From contig JAUIAD010000005.1 of NCBI GenBank assembly GCA_030425685.1, positions 62,001-126,000 of the forward strand: a DNA stretch of 64,000 nt, in the 5' to 3' direction. Origin of the DNA: Gammaproteobacteria bacterium (GTDB lineage: Bacteria > Pseudomonadota > Gammaproteobacteria > Coxiellales > Coxiellaceae). The translations under genes and the position numbers were made by a program. Positions within the stretch are counted from its first letter, which is position 1, and every line of letters starts with the position of its first letter. Shown here one piece after another: positions 55,368 through 63,846 of this stretch. Under the pieces are notes generated by a model. That model was given only the letters and a program-made list of their open reading frames with translations. It was not told the origin of the DNA and made no database searches.

Positions 55368-56012
55368 ATGAAAACACAGATCCGTAATATGCTGCTTGGT
55401 ACAATTAGTTTTATCATTTTATGTAGTCCTTTTTCTTCCGCCTTATCCTATAACTTTTTATTTCTTTTTACGAATGAATGCAAAAATCCGATAAAGTTTT
55501 CAGCGGCAAGTACTACGGATTATCAACAAGAAAAAAGTGGGTTTGCCTCTGTAGAGCACTTTTATGGATGCGGCAGTCTTAACTACCGTAATGATTGCGT
55601 TCAAAGGATCTATTATGTTGCACGTAATGCTCAATTATCTGCAGCTCCTTATGGAGTCGGCGATGCTAAAAATGAAACATACGTGTTTTCAAAAAAATTC
55701 GATTATTTTAACGACAAAGATATTGTAGATCCTCATGACGTCCCCAGCAATGGTAATCCTCTTCAAGGGCATGTTGTGTTTTATTTTGACTACTCCGGCT
55801 CAATAACGAAAAAACCAAGCCAGTGTATGGCACAGTTTGATATTATCAATCACGATATAAATGATCATACGCCATATTTAAACAAAAGCTTTGAACATAG
55901 TAACTGTGATGGTTTGGACGGAAGGCCGCGAATAGAATTAGATAAACGCTTTGATAAACAAAAAACAGCATATCACGGTAATGAAGTTGCTTTGAAGATG
56001 ACATGCCCTTAG
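55368..56012 (+). CDS. Secreted Cys-rich protein, paralogue 1
   Basis: 214 aa. Signal peptide of about 26 residues (LLGTISFIILCSPFSSALS). The mature part has six cysteines and ends with SNCDGLDGRPRIEL ... YHGNEVALKMTCP. The same final pattern (NCDG, RP, HG, CP) closes the next protein, so they are tandem paralogues. Function unknown; export to the periplasm or beyond is likely. A hairpin (GATCGCC with GGGCGATC) lies right before the ATG and could affect translation. Confidence 0.6.
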   Translation: MKTQIRNMLLGTISFIILCSPFSSALSYNFLFLFTNECKNPIKFSAASTTDYQQEKSGFASVEHFYGCGSLNYRNDCVQRIYYVARNAQLSAAPYGVGDAKNETYVFSKKFDYFNDKDIVDPHDVPSNGNPLQGHVVFYFDYSGSITKKPSQCMAQFDIINHDINDHTPYLNKSFEHSNCDGLDGRPRIELDKRFDKQKTAYHGNEVALKMTCP

Positions 56013-56038
56013 AAAACTACTAACTTAAGAAAAAAACA

Positions 56039-56575
56039 ATGAAAATAAAAATTCTACCACTGCTGCCGATAGCCATAACTTGCCTTTTCGGCTATCTTCC
56101 TAAAAGTGTAGCTGACTATAATCTTTTTTTTAAAGTAACGTCGACATGCTCATCTGACATTACGGTAGATGCGCATTGCTATAGTAAACAATTCACAACG
56201 AAATTTAATAAGAATAATGCCTATTGTGGCATTATAAAAGAAGGCGTTATATCAAAAGCGAAACCGCAAGTAGATATCTACACAAAAAAACTAGATGACT
56301 TTACTAATGGAAATATAAAATTTTACTTTAATGTAAAAAATAATGAAAGTGCGTATACACATAAATGCAGTGCCATATTTAATGTTGAGCCGGATTCAAA
56401 GCATGGAGGTTTTGCGCCTGTTTTGGCAGATGGCTACAGCCGAACTAACTGTGATGGTGGCAGTGACAAGGACGATTTGCGTAATAATGAAAGACCCAAG
56501 CTAATAGTATCCGATAGTGCTCTAAAACATGGCGTTGGATTTACCATTTCATGCCCCTGGGAAAAAAAATTGTAA
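56039..56575 (+). CDS. Secreted Cys-rich protein, paralogue 2
   Basis: 178 aa. Signal peptide of about 25 residues (ILPLLPIAITCLFGYLP then KSVAD). The mature start ADYNLFFKVTSTCSSDI resembles SYNFLFLFTNECKNPI of its neighbour, and the end SRTNCDGGSDKD ... NNERPKLIV ... HGVGFTISCPW repeats the conserved Cys pattern. It lies 26 bp after paralogue 1, probably in one transcript. Unknown function. Confidence 0.6.
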   Translation: MKIKILPLLPIAITCLFGYLPKSVADYNLFFKVTSTCSSDITVDAHCYSKQFTTKFNKNNAYCGIIKEGVISKAKPQVDIYTKKLDDFTNGNIKFYFNVKNNESAYTHKCSAIFNVEPDSKHGGFAPVLADGYSRTNCDGGSDKDDLRNNERPKLIVSDSALKHGVGFTISCPWEKKL

Positions 56576-57417
56576 GGACCTGGCGCTTATTACGAATGCA
56601 GTGATGCCTAATTGGTGAAGTACGGGATCTGGGTCAGAGTCCCAGATAGGCGGATATGATAAAATCTGTAAAACTGTTTCCCTTGGTGTGACGCTTCAAT
56701 AAGTTATCAAGCCGTCAGGCTCAGCCCACCGGCAAGGTCCTCTTCTTCTTCATCTGCTACACCTGGTTCTGGCTCATAGGCACGGTCAAAGTAGAAGCCA
56801 GCTGCAGATTAGGCTATGGCGTTGGTAATGTAAGCGCCTCCACAGCTAGCCTGCAAACATTAAACTACCAGTTGCGGCAAGGCATGCGCCGAAAGAATAT
56901 CGCTAGTTGTTGTTAATGGAATTAAGAATTATTCACGCCAATGATACAATGTATAGTTTGAGAATCTACTATTGTTTGAAGAGCTGCTATGGCAGCATTG
57001 ATCTCCTCACTCATAACCGTTATATCTGCATAAAACTTTCTTGATGCCGCTGCTGAGCAAAGCGCTTAATATAGAAGCGCTAATAAGCGTAAATGTCGAT
57101 AAGATTAAAAACCAATTTACAGCATTTAAAAGCAAACATAATAACGACGGCAAACGTTTTGATGCGCCTTTTCCGCCTGCTATTAGCGCTAAGGGCCAAG
57201 GTTTTCGTAACGATTTATCAGCGTGAAAGAGATGCTCATAGAGAGCGAATGAATGCGCACACGAAAACCTATTCACAAAGTGAAAAAAGAGATTTGGAGA
57301 TAGCAATAGGACATCTGCTGTGCGAGCTTATGAATCGAATTAAGCAAGGCCCACTGGTCATGCAATAGTTGCCAAAGCAATCAAAACAATCAGTAAGTCA
57401 ATTTTTCTATGATTTAG
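56576..57417. other. Decayed, gene-poor region
   Basis: A hairpin ATCTGGG/CCCAGAT lies at 56627-56647 without U-run. On the minus strand about 56700-56850 reads GFYFDRAYEPEPGVADEEEE between stops, and on the plus strand 57041-57368 two overlapping frames (MMPLLSKALNIEAL... and ...RDAHRERMNAHTKTYSQSEK) look like halves of a frameshifted small gene. I cannot assign any of these. Confidence 0.4.
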
Positions 57418-57744
57418 GTGTGCTCACTCAGAAGAATAGAACCTTGGCCAGCGCAATTTGTGGGACGTGAGCCTTTTGAAGTTGAGCAGTACAAAGGGCG
57501 TCAGATTTCTGTAGTAGGGAAATTGCCTCGCTATATCAAAGCGGAAGTGCTTGCTGAGTTGTAGTAGTGGAATTCTTATGATGACTTGGACAACGATATT
57601 ATTAAAAGAGCAAAATCAAAGCGCGGTGACTTATCGTATCAGGTAGTAAGTGCTTATGGTGGGAACCATAATCGTTATACGCGTGAAACACCTGACAGTA
57701 CGTATATCGCATTTGTTGGCAATAAAGTTTCGCTACCATTATAA
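57418..57744 (+). pseudogene. Gene remnant with two consecutive TAG codons
   Basis: One frame from about 57418 reads EPWPAQFVGREPFEVEQYKG and on to KAEVLAEL, then TAG TAG (57562-57567), then resumes WNSYDDLDNDIIKRAKSKRG and on to FVGNKVSLPL with a stop at 57742. Composition on both sides of the stops is protein-like. The upstream end is not convincing either. Family unknown. Confidence 0.45.
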
Positions 57745-57874
57745 GTATTAATTGAGTAAGGTGTTTCTTTTCAGCTTGTAAGTGAATTAATTTTAATTTA
57801 ATGCGCCTTTGTTAGCATGTACTACGGTTAACGATTATTACTAATGCATATTAAATCATTCCCAGTTGATTAGG

Positions 57875-58030
57875 AGTTCCGCACTTGTGCGAAACAAAAC
57901 AAACCCCGATGGGGATTTTCAAGGAGAGAGTCGGGATTCTCCCCTTGAATCGGCATCAATGCGAGCTAGTCTCGCATAGGCGAAATATAACCAGGAAGGA
58001 GTTTTGCACTGAAAGTGCAAAACTCCTGTT
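57875..58030. repeat. Composite hairpin cluster with R3 repeat, copy B
   Basis: Starts with a hairpin GTTCCGCAC/GTGCGAAAC (57875-57895), then a second with TCAAGG/CCTTGA arms (about 57920-57950), then the R3 string from 57969 (GTCTCGCATAGGCG...). R3 ends in a perfect 13-bp stem 57998-58010 with 58014-58026, loop GAA. R3 copy A is at 9595-9652. At one stem pair copy A has C-G and copy B T-A. Confidence 0.65.
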
Positions 58031-58161
58031 GATATCTAATCAGCTTAGCGGCTAAGAATTAATTAACAGATGTGGTAAATTTAGGACGCCTATTTGGGCG
58101 CCCTAAATTATGTCATTAAAATAAAATGTGCGCTGGTATTTGTTAGGGTTTGGCACATATG

Positions 58162-58194
58162 CTTAATATTAACTTAATATCCATCAAGTAAAAT
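58162..58194 (+). promoter_or_regulatory. PmrA-like box and -10 of the 623-aa gene
   Basis: CTTAATATT-AA-CTTAATATC (58162-58181) matches the PmrA consensus at all but one position. After 7 nt comes TAAAAT (58189-58194) as -10. ATG 58238 lies 43 nt further. Best of the four boxes. Confidence 0.75.
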
Positions 58195-58237
58195 ACTCAT
58201 CAGTAACTAACAAATAACTGATGATAAGGTGACCTTG

Positions 58238-60109
58238 ATGAGAATGCAGCCTAAGGTGCCAGATGATAATAAGTCTGTTTTACTTGCAAATATTGATTTG
58301 GTAAAGATGCTTGCCAAAGCGGTTAAATGTGATGACATTGGAGCATATATCTATTACAAAGGGAAGATCGATAGTGTAAAACTGGATAATAAAGAAAAAG
58401 GTTTAGTAACAATAGTGCTTGCCGGCATATCAATTTCAAAAACACCCTTTATAGCCAGGTATCACTCTTACCTGCAGGAAAGCAAAAAAGCTGGGCAAGT
58501 TGAGAAGGTTGGCCTTGCTAGAGGCCTTAAGTTGATGGCTGAAGTGAGAGATGCGCTGTTATATAAACAATATGGATTAATCTATCAATACCAACACCAA
58601 ACATTTCACCCCTATGAAAAAAGCATCTTATTGAAACATATAGCAGGTGTTGAAAAGATGATTGAGTTAGCAAGTGAAAAATTTAACACACTTGCTGACT
58701 ATAATAAGTTTATTATTTTTTTTGCGCGTATGTTTGGTCAGTCCTATGAGTATATAACCAAGGCATTAGAGATCTATGGTTCCAGTAATGATGAGGTATC
58801 GACTAGACTTAATCGTAGTTTTGGCAACTTTCAAAAGAGCATTATTGATAAAATACTAAAAGTTCATCCCGATCTAAAAGTTTATTTCCCTGCAAGGCAG
58901 CTAAAGTCATTAGAAAAGTCACTTAAGAAAAGTAAAAAATTTATTGAGTCACTAGAAATATTCAATACACGCTTGCAAGATTGCCTTGAGGAAAAATCTT
59001 CAGCATCTCCAGAAATCAAGGCCCTTATTGAAAAAAGAATACAGCTATTTAGTCAGGAGTTGGAGCGCAGTAAACATTCTCACGTGGAGCGTGTATCTTC
59101 GGAGTTTGTAAAACAGGTCTCAGGTGCCGTGAAGTTAGCGGAAAGTAAATCATTACCTGGTTTGCAAAGCTTTGATGCCGCCAAAAAAATGAATCGGATG
59201 GCTAATTTAGACGATAACTATTATCGTCGTGTTGAAAGTCTATTTTCGGCGCTGATATCCTTTATTCGTTGTTGTAACAGAGAGCTTCCTAAGATACAAA
59301 AATCAGCAGCGGCAAGTCAAAAAGAAGAGGTCAAGCTGGATGCCGTTGTATTTTTCCAGCAGCCTAAAAATAATAAAATGGAAAAAAGACAGGGTAAAGT
59401 ATTTCAAGCTATAAAACCTTTTGATGTTAAAAAGGCTTTGAAAAAAGTAGAAAATAAAAATCAGCTTTTCCTTAAAGAGTATCTTAAACATCGCATTGAT
59501 TTGCTAGTCAGAATTTATAACGGACAGTCGGTAACATATCAAGAGTTTGATGCGTTTGTGGAATACGTCAAGGGCAGTGTTGATAATTCAACCTCAGGAT
59601 CGTTGGTCACTTACAGCTTTCCGGATTATCGTGTAGATGGCCAAGAGAATGCAGTTATTTTAAAAATTCATCGTCAGCATGGGTCTGATAATGCTGCAAA
59701 AATAGAAGCTGGCCGTTTGCTTTCCATTCAAGAAAAATTGTACCAAGCCGGGTTGTCAGCACAGCAGATATGGCCTGAGGAATTTCCTGCTGCAGAAGTT
59801 GTCGCTGATAGCAAAGAGGAAGTGGCCGCAGAAATTTGGCCAAAAGGTTTAAAACGTGCCGAAGGTATTTTTTATATGTTTTACTTAAAAGATATACGAG
59901 ATTTAGAAATACCTGCAGCTGTAAGAAAAGAAATTATTATAGAATCGAACAAAGCTTATATTCCAAAAGACTTAATACGTAGTGATGGTGATGTTTTAAA
60001 AGGGTTAACTGATATAGGTATTGCCCATGATTTTTTAAGCCAAGTAAGAGCATACTACGGCGCTATGGAAGAGCGGGTTGAGAGCCAAGCTTTGCTGAAA
60101 CCTAAATAA
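58238..60109 (+). CDS. Large helical unrecognised protein, candidate effector
   Basis: 623 aa from ATG 58238, 6 bases after AAGGTG; a GTG at 58229 would add three residues. Mostly helical and Lys/Glu-rich (VYFPARQLKSLEKSLKKSKK near 215), with a mixed segment around 440-560 (YSFPDYRVDGQENAVILKIH). No known domain, no signal peptide. The C-terminus EERVESQALLKPK has a glutamate-rich block some ten residues from the end, as in many Dot/Icm type IV substrates. That and the PmrA-like promoter support secretion; function is unknown. Confidence 0.65.
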   Translation: MRMQPKVPDDNKSVLLANIDLVKMLAKAVKCDDIGAYIYYKGKIDSVKLDNKEKGLVTIVLAGISISKTPFIARYHSYLQESKKAGQVEKVGLARGLKLMAEVRDALLYKQYGLIYQYQHQTFHPYEKSILLKHIAGVEKMIELASEKFNTLADYNKFIIFFARMFGQSYEYITKALEIYGSSNDEVSTRLNRSFGNFQKSIIDKILKVHPDLKVYFPARQLKSLEKSLKKSKKFIESLEIFNTRLQDCLEEKSSASPEIKALIEKRIQLFSQELERSKHSHVERVSSEFVKQVSGAVKLAESKSLPGLQSFDAAKKMNRMANLDDNYYRRVESLFSALISFIRCCNRELPKIQKSAAASQKEEVKLDAVVFFQQPKNNKMEKRQGKVFQAIKPFDVKKALKKVENKNQLFLKEYLKHRIDLLVRIYNGQSVTYQEFDAFVEYVKGSVDNSTSGSLVTYSFPDYRVDGQENAVILKIHRQHGSDNAAKIEAGRLLSIQEKLYQAGLSAQQIWPEEFPAAEVVADSKEEVAAEIWPKGLKRAEGIFYMFYLKDIRDLEIPAAVRKEIIIESNKAYIPKDLIRSDGDVLKGLTDIGIAHDFLSQVRAYYGAMEERVESQALLKPK

Positions 60110-60519
60110 TATACCCAAAGCGTTTAGAAATTAGGTGTTATAATCTTTCATGTTCTACGACCAACCTCCGCCTCTTAGCGTGATGTGTCACTTTTTACAT
60201 TTTCTTACCTTGTTTCTAATGGAAAGCGTATCAAACAAGCGAAAATGCTACTTCGTATCATAGGCGACATCAACGCGAGCACTTCTTCTGCTAAAAAAGA
60301 TGACTACAAGAAAACACTGAATCCGATTAAAATCAGTACTGCAGCAGGATGTCTTTTCGACGCAAGTAGGCTACACCAACAGGCAACGGATATTGAAGAT
60401 GTCTTAACTAACCAACAATCAGTTGAGCAACATGGTAGGTGAAATAGAGTATTATGAACGAAAGAAAAGTAGTGCGGCAAAGGGGGCAGGTGTTGGGATA
60501 GGCCTTTTTAAAAATTGCT
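60110..60519. other. Gap before ATPase 4 with one doubtful small frame
   Basis: An open frame of 85 codons (60185-60442, MSLFTFSYLVSNGKRIKQAK ...) has no ribosome-binding site or homologue I know; it could be a small gene or a remnant. Nothing else is recognised. Confidence 0.3.
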
Positions 60520-60600
60520 GCAGATTTAATGCCATACTTTAAATCTGCTTGACAAAAAATTCAAAAACCATGTATATTTAAAGTCAGACTTTAAATATAC
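60520..60600 (+). promoter_or_regulatory. Promoter and twin palindromes of ATPase 4
   Basis: TTGACA (60549-60554), 18 bp, TATATT (60573-60578). A 10-bp inverted repeat GCAGATTTAA/TTAAATCTGC (60520-60529, 60539-60548) abuts the -35. A perfect 13-bp one (GTATATTTAAAGT-CAG-ACTTTAAATATAC, 60572-60600) covers the -10 and start site. The half-site ACTTTAAAT occurs three times (60536, 60588 and inverted at 60577). Confidence 0.7.
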
Positions 60601-60614
60601 ACAGATGCTATCTC

Positions 60615-61766
60615 ATGAAATATATAAAAAGATCAATAGAACCAGTATGTTACGAATATATCGCTGCATTTCCAGTCATCGGTATAACTGGCCCTCGACA
60701 GTCGGGGAAATCAACCTTAATCCAACACCTATTCAAAGACTATAGATACGTCACTTTTGACGATCATAAAATGCGTGAATTTATAGAGTTAGATCCAGAT
60801 GCTTTTATCAATCAGTATCAAAACAAGGTCATTTTTGATGAGGTGCAAAAAGCACCGCAGATTTTTGATTTAATAAAAATAGCTGTTGATCAAGATCGTA
60901 ATAACTACGGAAAATATATCCTGACTAGTTCCAGTCAGTTTATATTTCTAAGGCATATCTCAGAGTCTTTAGCTGGGAGAATTGGTTTATTAAATCTTTT
61001 ACCTTTTCAATATACTGAGATGCCAAAAAACTTGCGTAACACATCAGTCTACAAGGGTGGCTACCCTGAACTGGTTACGCGTGAATATGCTCACGATGAT
61101 AAATGGTTTTCTTCCTATTTAGAAACCTATTTGAATAAAGATGTTAGAGAGATAAAAGATATTGGCAATTTAAGAGATTTTCGTCGTTTTGTTGCTTTGT
61201 TAGCTGCGCATACTTCTTCTCAACTTAATATGTCTACTTATGCTAATGATCTGGGTGTCTCTGTACCAACGATTAAAAGCTGGGTGTCAGTATTGGAAGC
61301 ATCGTATATCATTTTTTTATTACCTCCTTATTATAAGAACTACGGGAAGCGTATCATTAAGGCGCCTAAAATTTATTTTTATGATACAGGTCTAGTTTCG
61401 CACTTTACGGCGGTTAAAACAGAGGATCAATTTGAGCACGGTCCAATGCTAGGCGCTATTTTTGAAAATTATATTGTCTCTGAGATTGTAAAAAAGGAAA
61501 AACACGCTGATTCAAAAGCTGAATTGTTTTATTTAAGAACCAGTAGTGGAACAGAGATTGATCTTATTATTGATAAAAACCATGGTCGTGAGTTAATTGA
61601 AATAAAATATTCATCGAGTTTTAGTCCGCGGATGTTGGCCCCCATCAAAACCATTCAGGAAGAGAATGATAAAATTTTCCTATTGTACCGAGGTAAAGAA
61701 TTTCCCTACAGCGATAACGTAAACATCATAAATTACCAAAAGTATCTTGAGCGAACAACTGACTAA
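60615..61766 (+). CDS. AAA ATPase with C-terminal DUF4143 nuclease-like domain (copy 4)
   Basis: 383 aa. Walker A GPRQSGKS (26-33), Walker B VIFDEVQ (72-78), sensor LTSSSQF, arginine-containing LAGRIGLLNLLPF, winged-helix-like NMSTYANDLGVSVPTIKSWV near residues 205-225, and the nuclease-like GTEIDLII ... ELIEIKYS. Subtype differs from copies 2 and 3 and resembles copy 1 in the P-loop. ATG is 14 nt after the operator palindrome, with no strong Shine-Dalgarno. Function unknown. Confidence 0.87.
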   Translation: MKYIKRSIEPVCYEYIAAFPVIGITGPRQSGKSTLIQHLFKDYRYVTFDDHKMREFIELDPDAFINQYQNKVIFDEVQKAPQIFDLIKIAVDQDRNNYGKYILTSSSQFIFLRHISESLAGRIGLLNLLPFQYTEMPKNLRNTSVYKGGYPELVTREYAHDDKWFSSYLETYLNKDVREIKDIGNLRDFRRFVALLAAHTSSQLNMSTYANDLGVSVPTIKSWVSVLEASYIIFLLPPYYKNYGKRIIKAPKIYFYDTGLVSHFTAVKTEDQFEHGPMLGAIFENYIVSEIVKKEKHADSKAELFYLRTSSGTEIDLIIDKNHGRELIEIKYSSSFSPRMLAPIKTIQEENDKIFLLYRGKEFPYSDNVNIINYQKYLERTTD

Positions 61767-61817
61767 TATTATTAGCTAAGAAGCAACGGCACAGCTCAGA
61801 ATGAGAGCATACTTATT

Positions 61818-61852
61818 CTTTGCGCCGCATCACCTTAGCGACGCCGCGTAAG
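61818..61852 (-). repeat. Single copy of repeat R2
   Basis: Read on the minus strand this 35-bp stretch (CTTACGCGGCG ... GCTAAGGTGATGCGGCGC) matches the two inverted arms at 9545-9581 and 9665-9701. It lies in the short gap between ATPase 4 and rbsK. No partner arm was seen nearby. Confidence 0.6.
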
Positions 61853-61884
61853 AAAAAACAAGGCTAGAACTCACCAACGGCACT

Positions 61885-62799
61885 TCACCTCAACATCTCC
61901 CCAATAGCCTCACGATCCGGAATAGAAGGCTGTGCACCCTGCCGTGTCACAGACAGTGCAGCAGCGGCATTAGCAAAACAAATGGCATCTGTTAAAGCGG
62001 CCCTCTGTGCAAGCGCCACTGCAAAGGCACCATTAAAAGTATCCCCCGCTGCAGTGGTATCGATAACATCAACTTCTTTGCAAGGAATGATGGTCTCACC
62101 GCTCGCGTTGGCAAGTAGTGCCCCATTTTTTCCTAAGGTAAGAATTACATTAGTTGCACCTTTTGCTAATAACATTTGCGCCGCTTTGAACGCTTGCTTT
62201 TCATTGCTAATGCTTATCCCCGTCATTAATTCTGCTTCTGTTTCATTAGGTGTTAGGTATGTTATCGAGCGCAATAATGAATCCGGTAAAACCTGTCCAG
62301 GCGCAGGATTAAGAATCACTTCTACTTGATATTGTTTGGCTATTTCTACCGCTCTCGTTACCGTCTCTAAGGGCGTTTCTAGTTGTAACAATAAAACATC
62401 AGCTTGCGAAATAACGGCTTGTTTTTCTTCTATCTGTTGCGGTGATAAACCAGCATTAGCACCAGAAGCAACGGCAATGGAATTCTCGCCATTTTTAGCA
62501 ACAAAGATCAAAGCGACCCCTGAGGGATTATTATCATCATAAAATAAATGACTGATATCAATCTTATCTTGCCGGTAACTTTTAATAGCCTCATCAGCAA
62601 AATTATCACGCCCAAGACAAGCAATAAAAGTAACATCTGCGCCGGCGCGACTAGCAGCAACCGCCTGGTTGGCACCTTTGCCACCTTGCGCTGTCATAAA
62701 AGTCCCGCCAAGAACTGTTTCGCCTGGCTTAGGTAGTCGATCAACGTGAGTAATTAAATCGGTATTGGCACTGCCGATCACAACTATATTATTTGGCAT
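61885..62799 (-). CDS. rbsK: Ribokinase
   Basis: 304 aa, PfkB family. N-terminal GSANTDLITHVDRLPKPGET, GGKGANQAVAASRAGADV, substrate and ATP segments TPNETEAELMTG and TLGKNGALL, and the catalytic DTTAAGDTFNGAFAVAL with the base Asp near residue 249. It phosphorylates ribose to ribose-5-phosphate in the cytoplasm. It follows the sugar transporter gene by 12 bp, as in rbsU-rbsK sets. Confidence 0.93.
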   Translation of the reverse strand: MPNNIVVIGSANTDLITHVDRLPKPGETVLGGTFMTAQGGKGANQAVAASRAGADVTFIACLGRDNFADEAIKSYRQDKIDISHLFYDDNNPSGVALIFVAKNGENSIAVASGANAGLSPQQIEEKQAVISQADVLLLQLETPLETVTRAVEIAKQYQVEVILNPAPGQVLPDSLLRSITYLTPNETEAELMTGISISNEKQAFKAAQMLLAKGATNVILTLGKNGALLANASGETIIPCKEVDVIDTTAAGDTFNGAFAVALAQRAALTDAICFANAAAALSVTRQGAQPSIPDREAIGEMLR

Positions 62800-62811
62800 G
62801 TCACTATCTCT

Positions 62812-63816
62812 TTATATAACGCGAGCAATAATAATGCTTGCTAATCCCAGCACGTAAAGCAAGAACATAAACGCAATAAGTTTATTCGCACTTTTCGGTG
62901 CACTAGCAAATTCTTTCCAAATAAATACACCCCATAATGCAGCGATTAAAGTCGCCCCTTGGCCCAAGCCATAAGAAATAGCATAGCCAGCAGGACCGGC
63001 TGCAATTAAATTAAAGGTTAAGCCAATACTCCAGATAACGCCGCCGAGGATACCAATAAAATGTGTTTTTGTATCAGCTGCTTTAAAATAATTGCCATAA
63101 CTGGTTTTTTCACCAGATAGTGGTTTAAACATAAAGTAGGTGTTAAAAATAAAATTTGAAAAAAATAGCCCAAGTGAAAAAATAAAAGCTGACGTGTAGG
63201 GGGTTAATTTCATCGGTAGTGGATCAACATAGTTAACGCTCATTGATGCAGCGAGAAAGCGGTAGAAAAAACCCATCAACACACCAGCAGTAAGTGAGAT
63301 CAAAATGCCTTTAGCAGTAGTCTTTTGTTGTTGAGTATCCGCTTGTCGATAAATAATGGCATCAACAATAATGGCTAATGCCACCAGTGCTACGCCAATA
63401 AATAAAAGCCAAGCGTTGCCAATGGGTACACCAATATAATTTATCACCACACCGATGACTAAGGCCAAGCCGATAGCAATCGGAAATGCAACGGCCATGC
63501 CAGCAATATCAATAGCGCAGACCAGTAAAATATTGGCAATATTAAATAGGGCGCCGCTCCATAACGCCAGCCCGAGATTCTCGCCGCTAGCTTGACGAAT
63601 ATCGCTGAGAAAACTACGCCCTTCGTGGCCAAAGCTGCCCATGGTTAGTGCTAAGACTAACGTTAGCAAGACAACGCCAATGGAATAATCCCAATAAAAA
63701 AGCTGAAATGGCCAATGCTTTTTAACCAGCTTTTGCGTATTGGCCCAAGAGCCCCAGCAAAGCATGGTGATAAACGTCATAAAAACGGCTAAGCCATAAC
63801 TGTGTACTACTACCAT
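62812..63816 (-). CDS. GRP/RbsU-type sugar transporter
   Basis: 334 aa, about ten membrane helices (DMT superfamily, GRP family). MLCWGSWANTQKLVKKHWPFQLFYWDY at the start, SGALFNIANILLVCAIDIAGMAVAFPIAIGLALVIG, and AAGPAGYAISYGLGQGATLIAALWGVFIWKEF near the end. With rbsK directly downstream it probably imports ribose. The pair should be one transcript; the gene starts 30 bp after the stop of the Cys-rich gene at the window end. Confidence 0.85.
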   Translation of the reverse strand: MVVVHSYGLAVFMTFITMLCWGSWANTQKLVKKHWPFQLFYWDYSIGVVLLTLVLALTMGSFGHEGRSFLSDIRQASGENLGLALWSGALFNIANILLVCAIDIAGMAVAFPIAIGLALVIGVVINYIGVPIGNAWLLFIGVALVALAIIVDAIIYRQADTQQQKTTAKGILISLTAGVLMGFFYRFLAASMSVNYVDPLPMKLTPYTSAFIFSLGLFFSNFIFNTYFMFKPLSGEKTSYGNYFKAADTKTHFIGILGGVIWSIGLTFNLIAAGPAGYAISYGLGQGATLIAALWGVFIWKEFASAPKSANKLIAFMFLLYVLGLASIIIARVI

Positions 63817-63846
63817 CCTTTGGTTCCTTTTGTGTTGCTATGGGGA

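Noticed and set aside
56621-56660. A tRNA-like hairpin in the gap after the secreted proteins
   Set aside because: Only one stem (ATCTGGG/CCCAGAT) forms; no cloverleaf or T-loop consensus.
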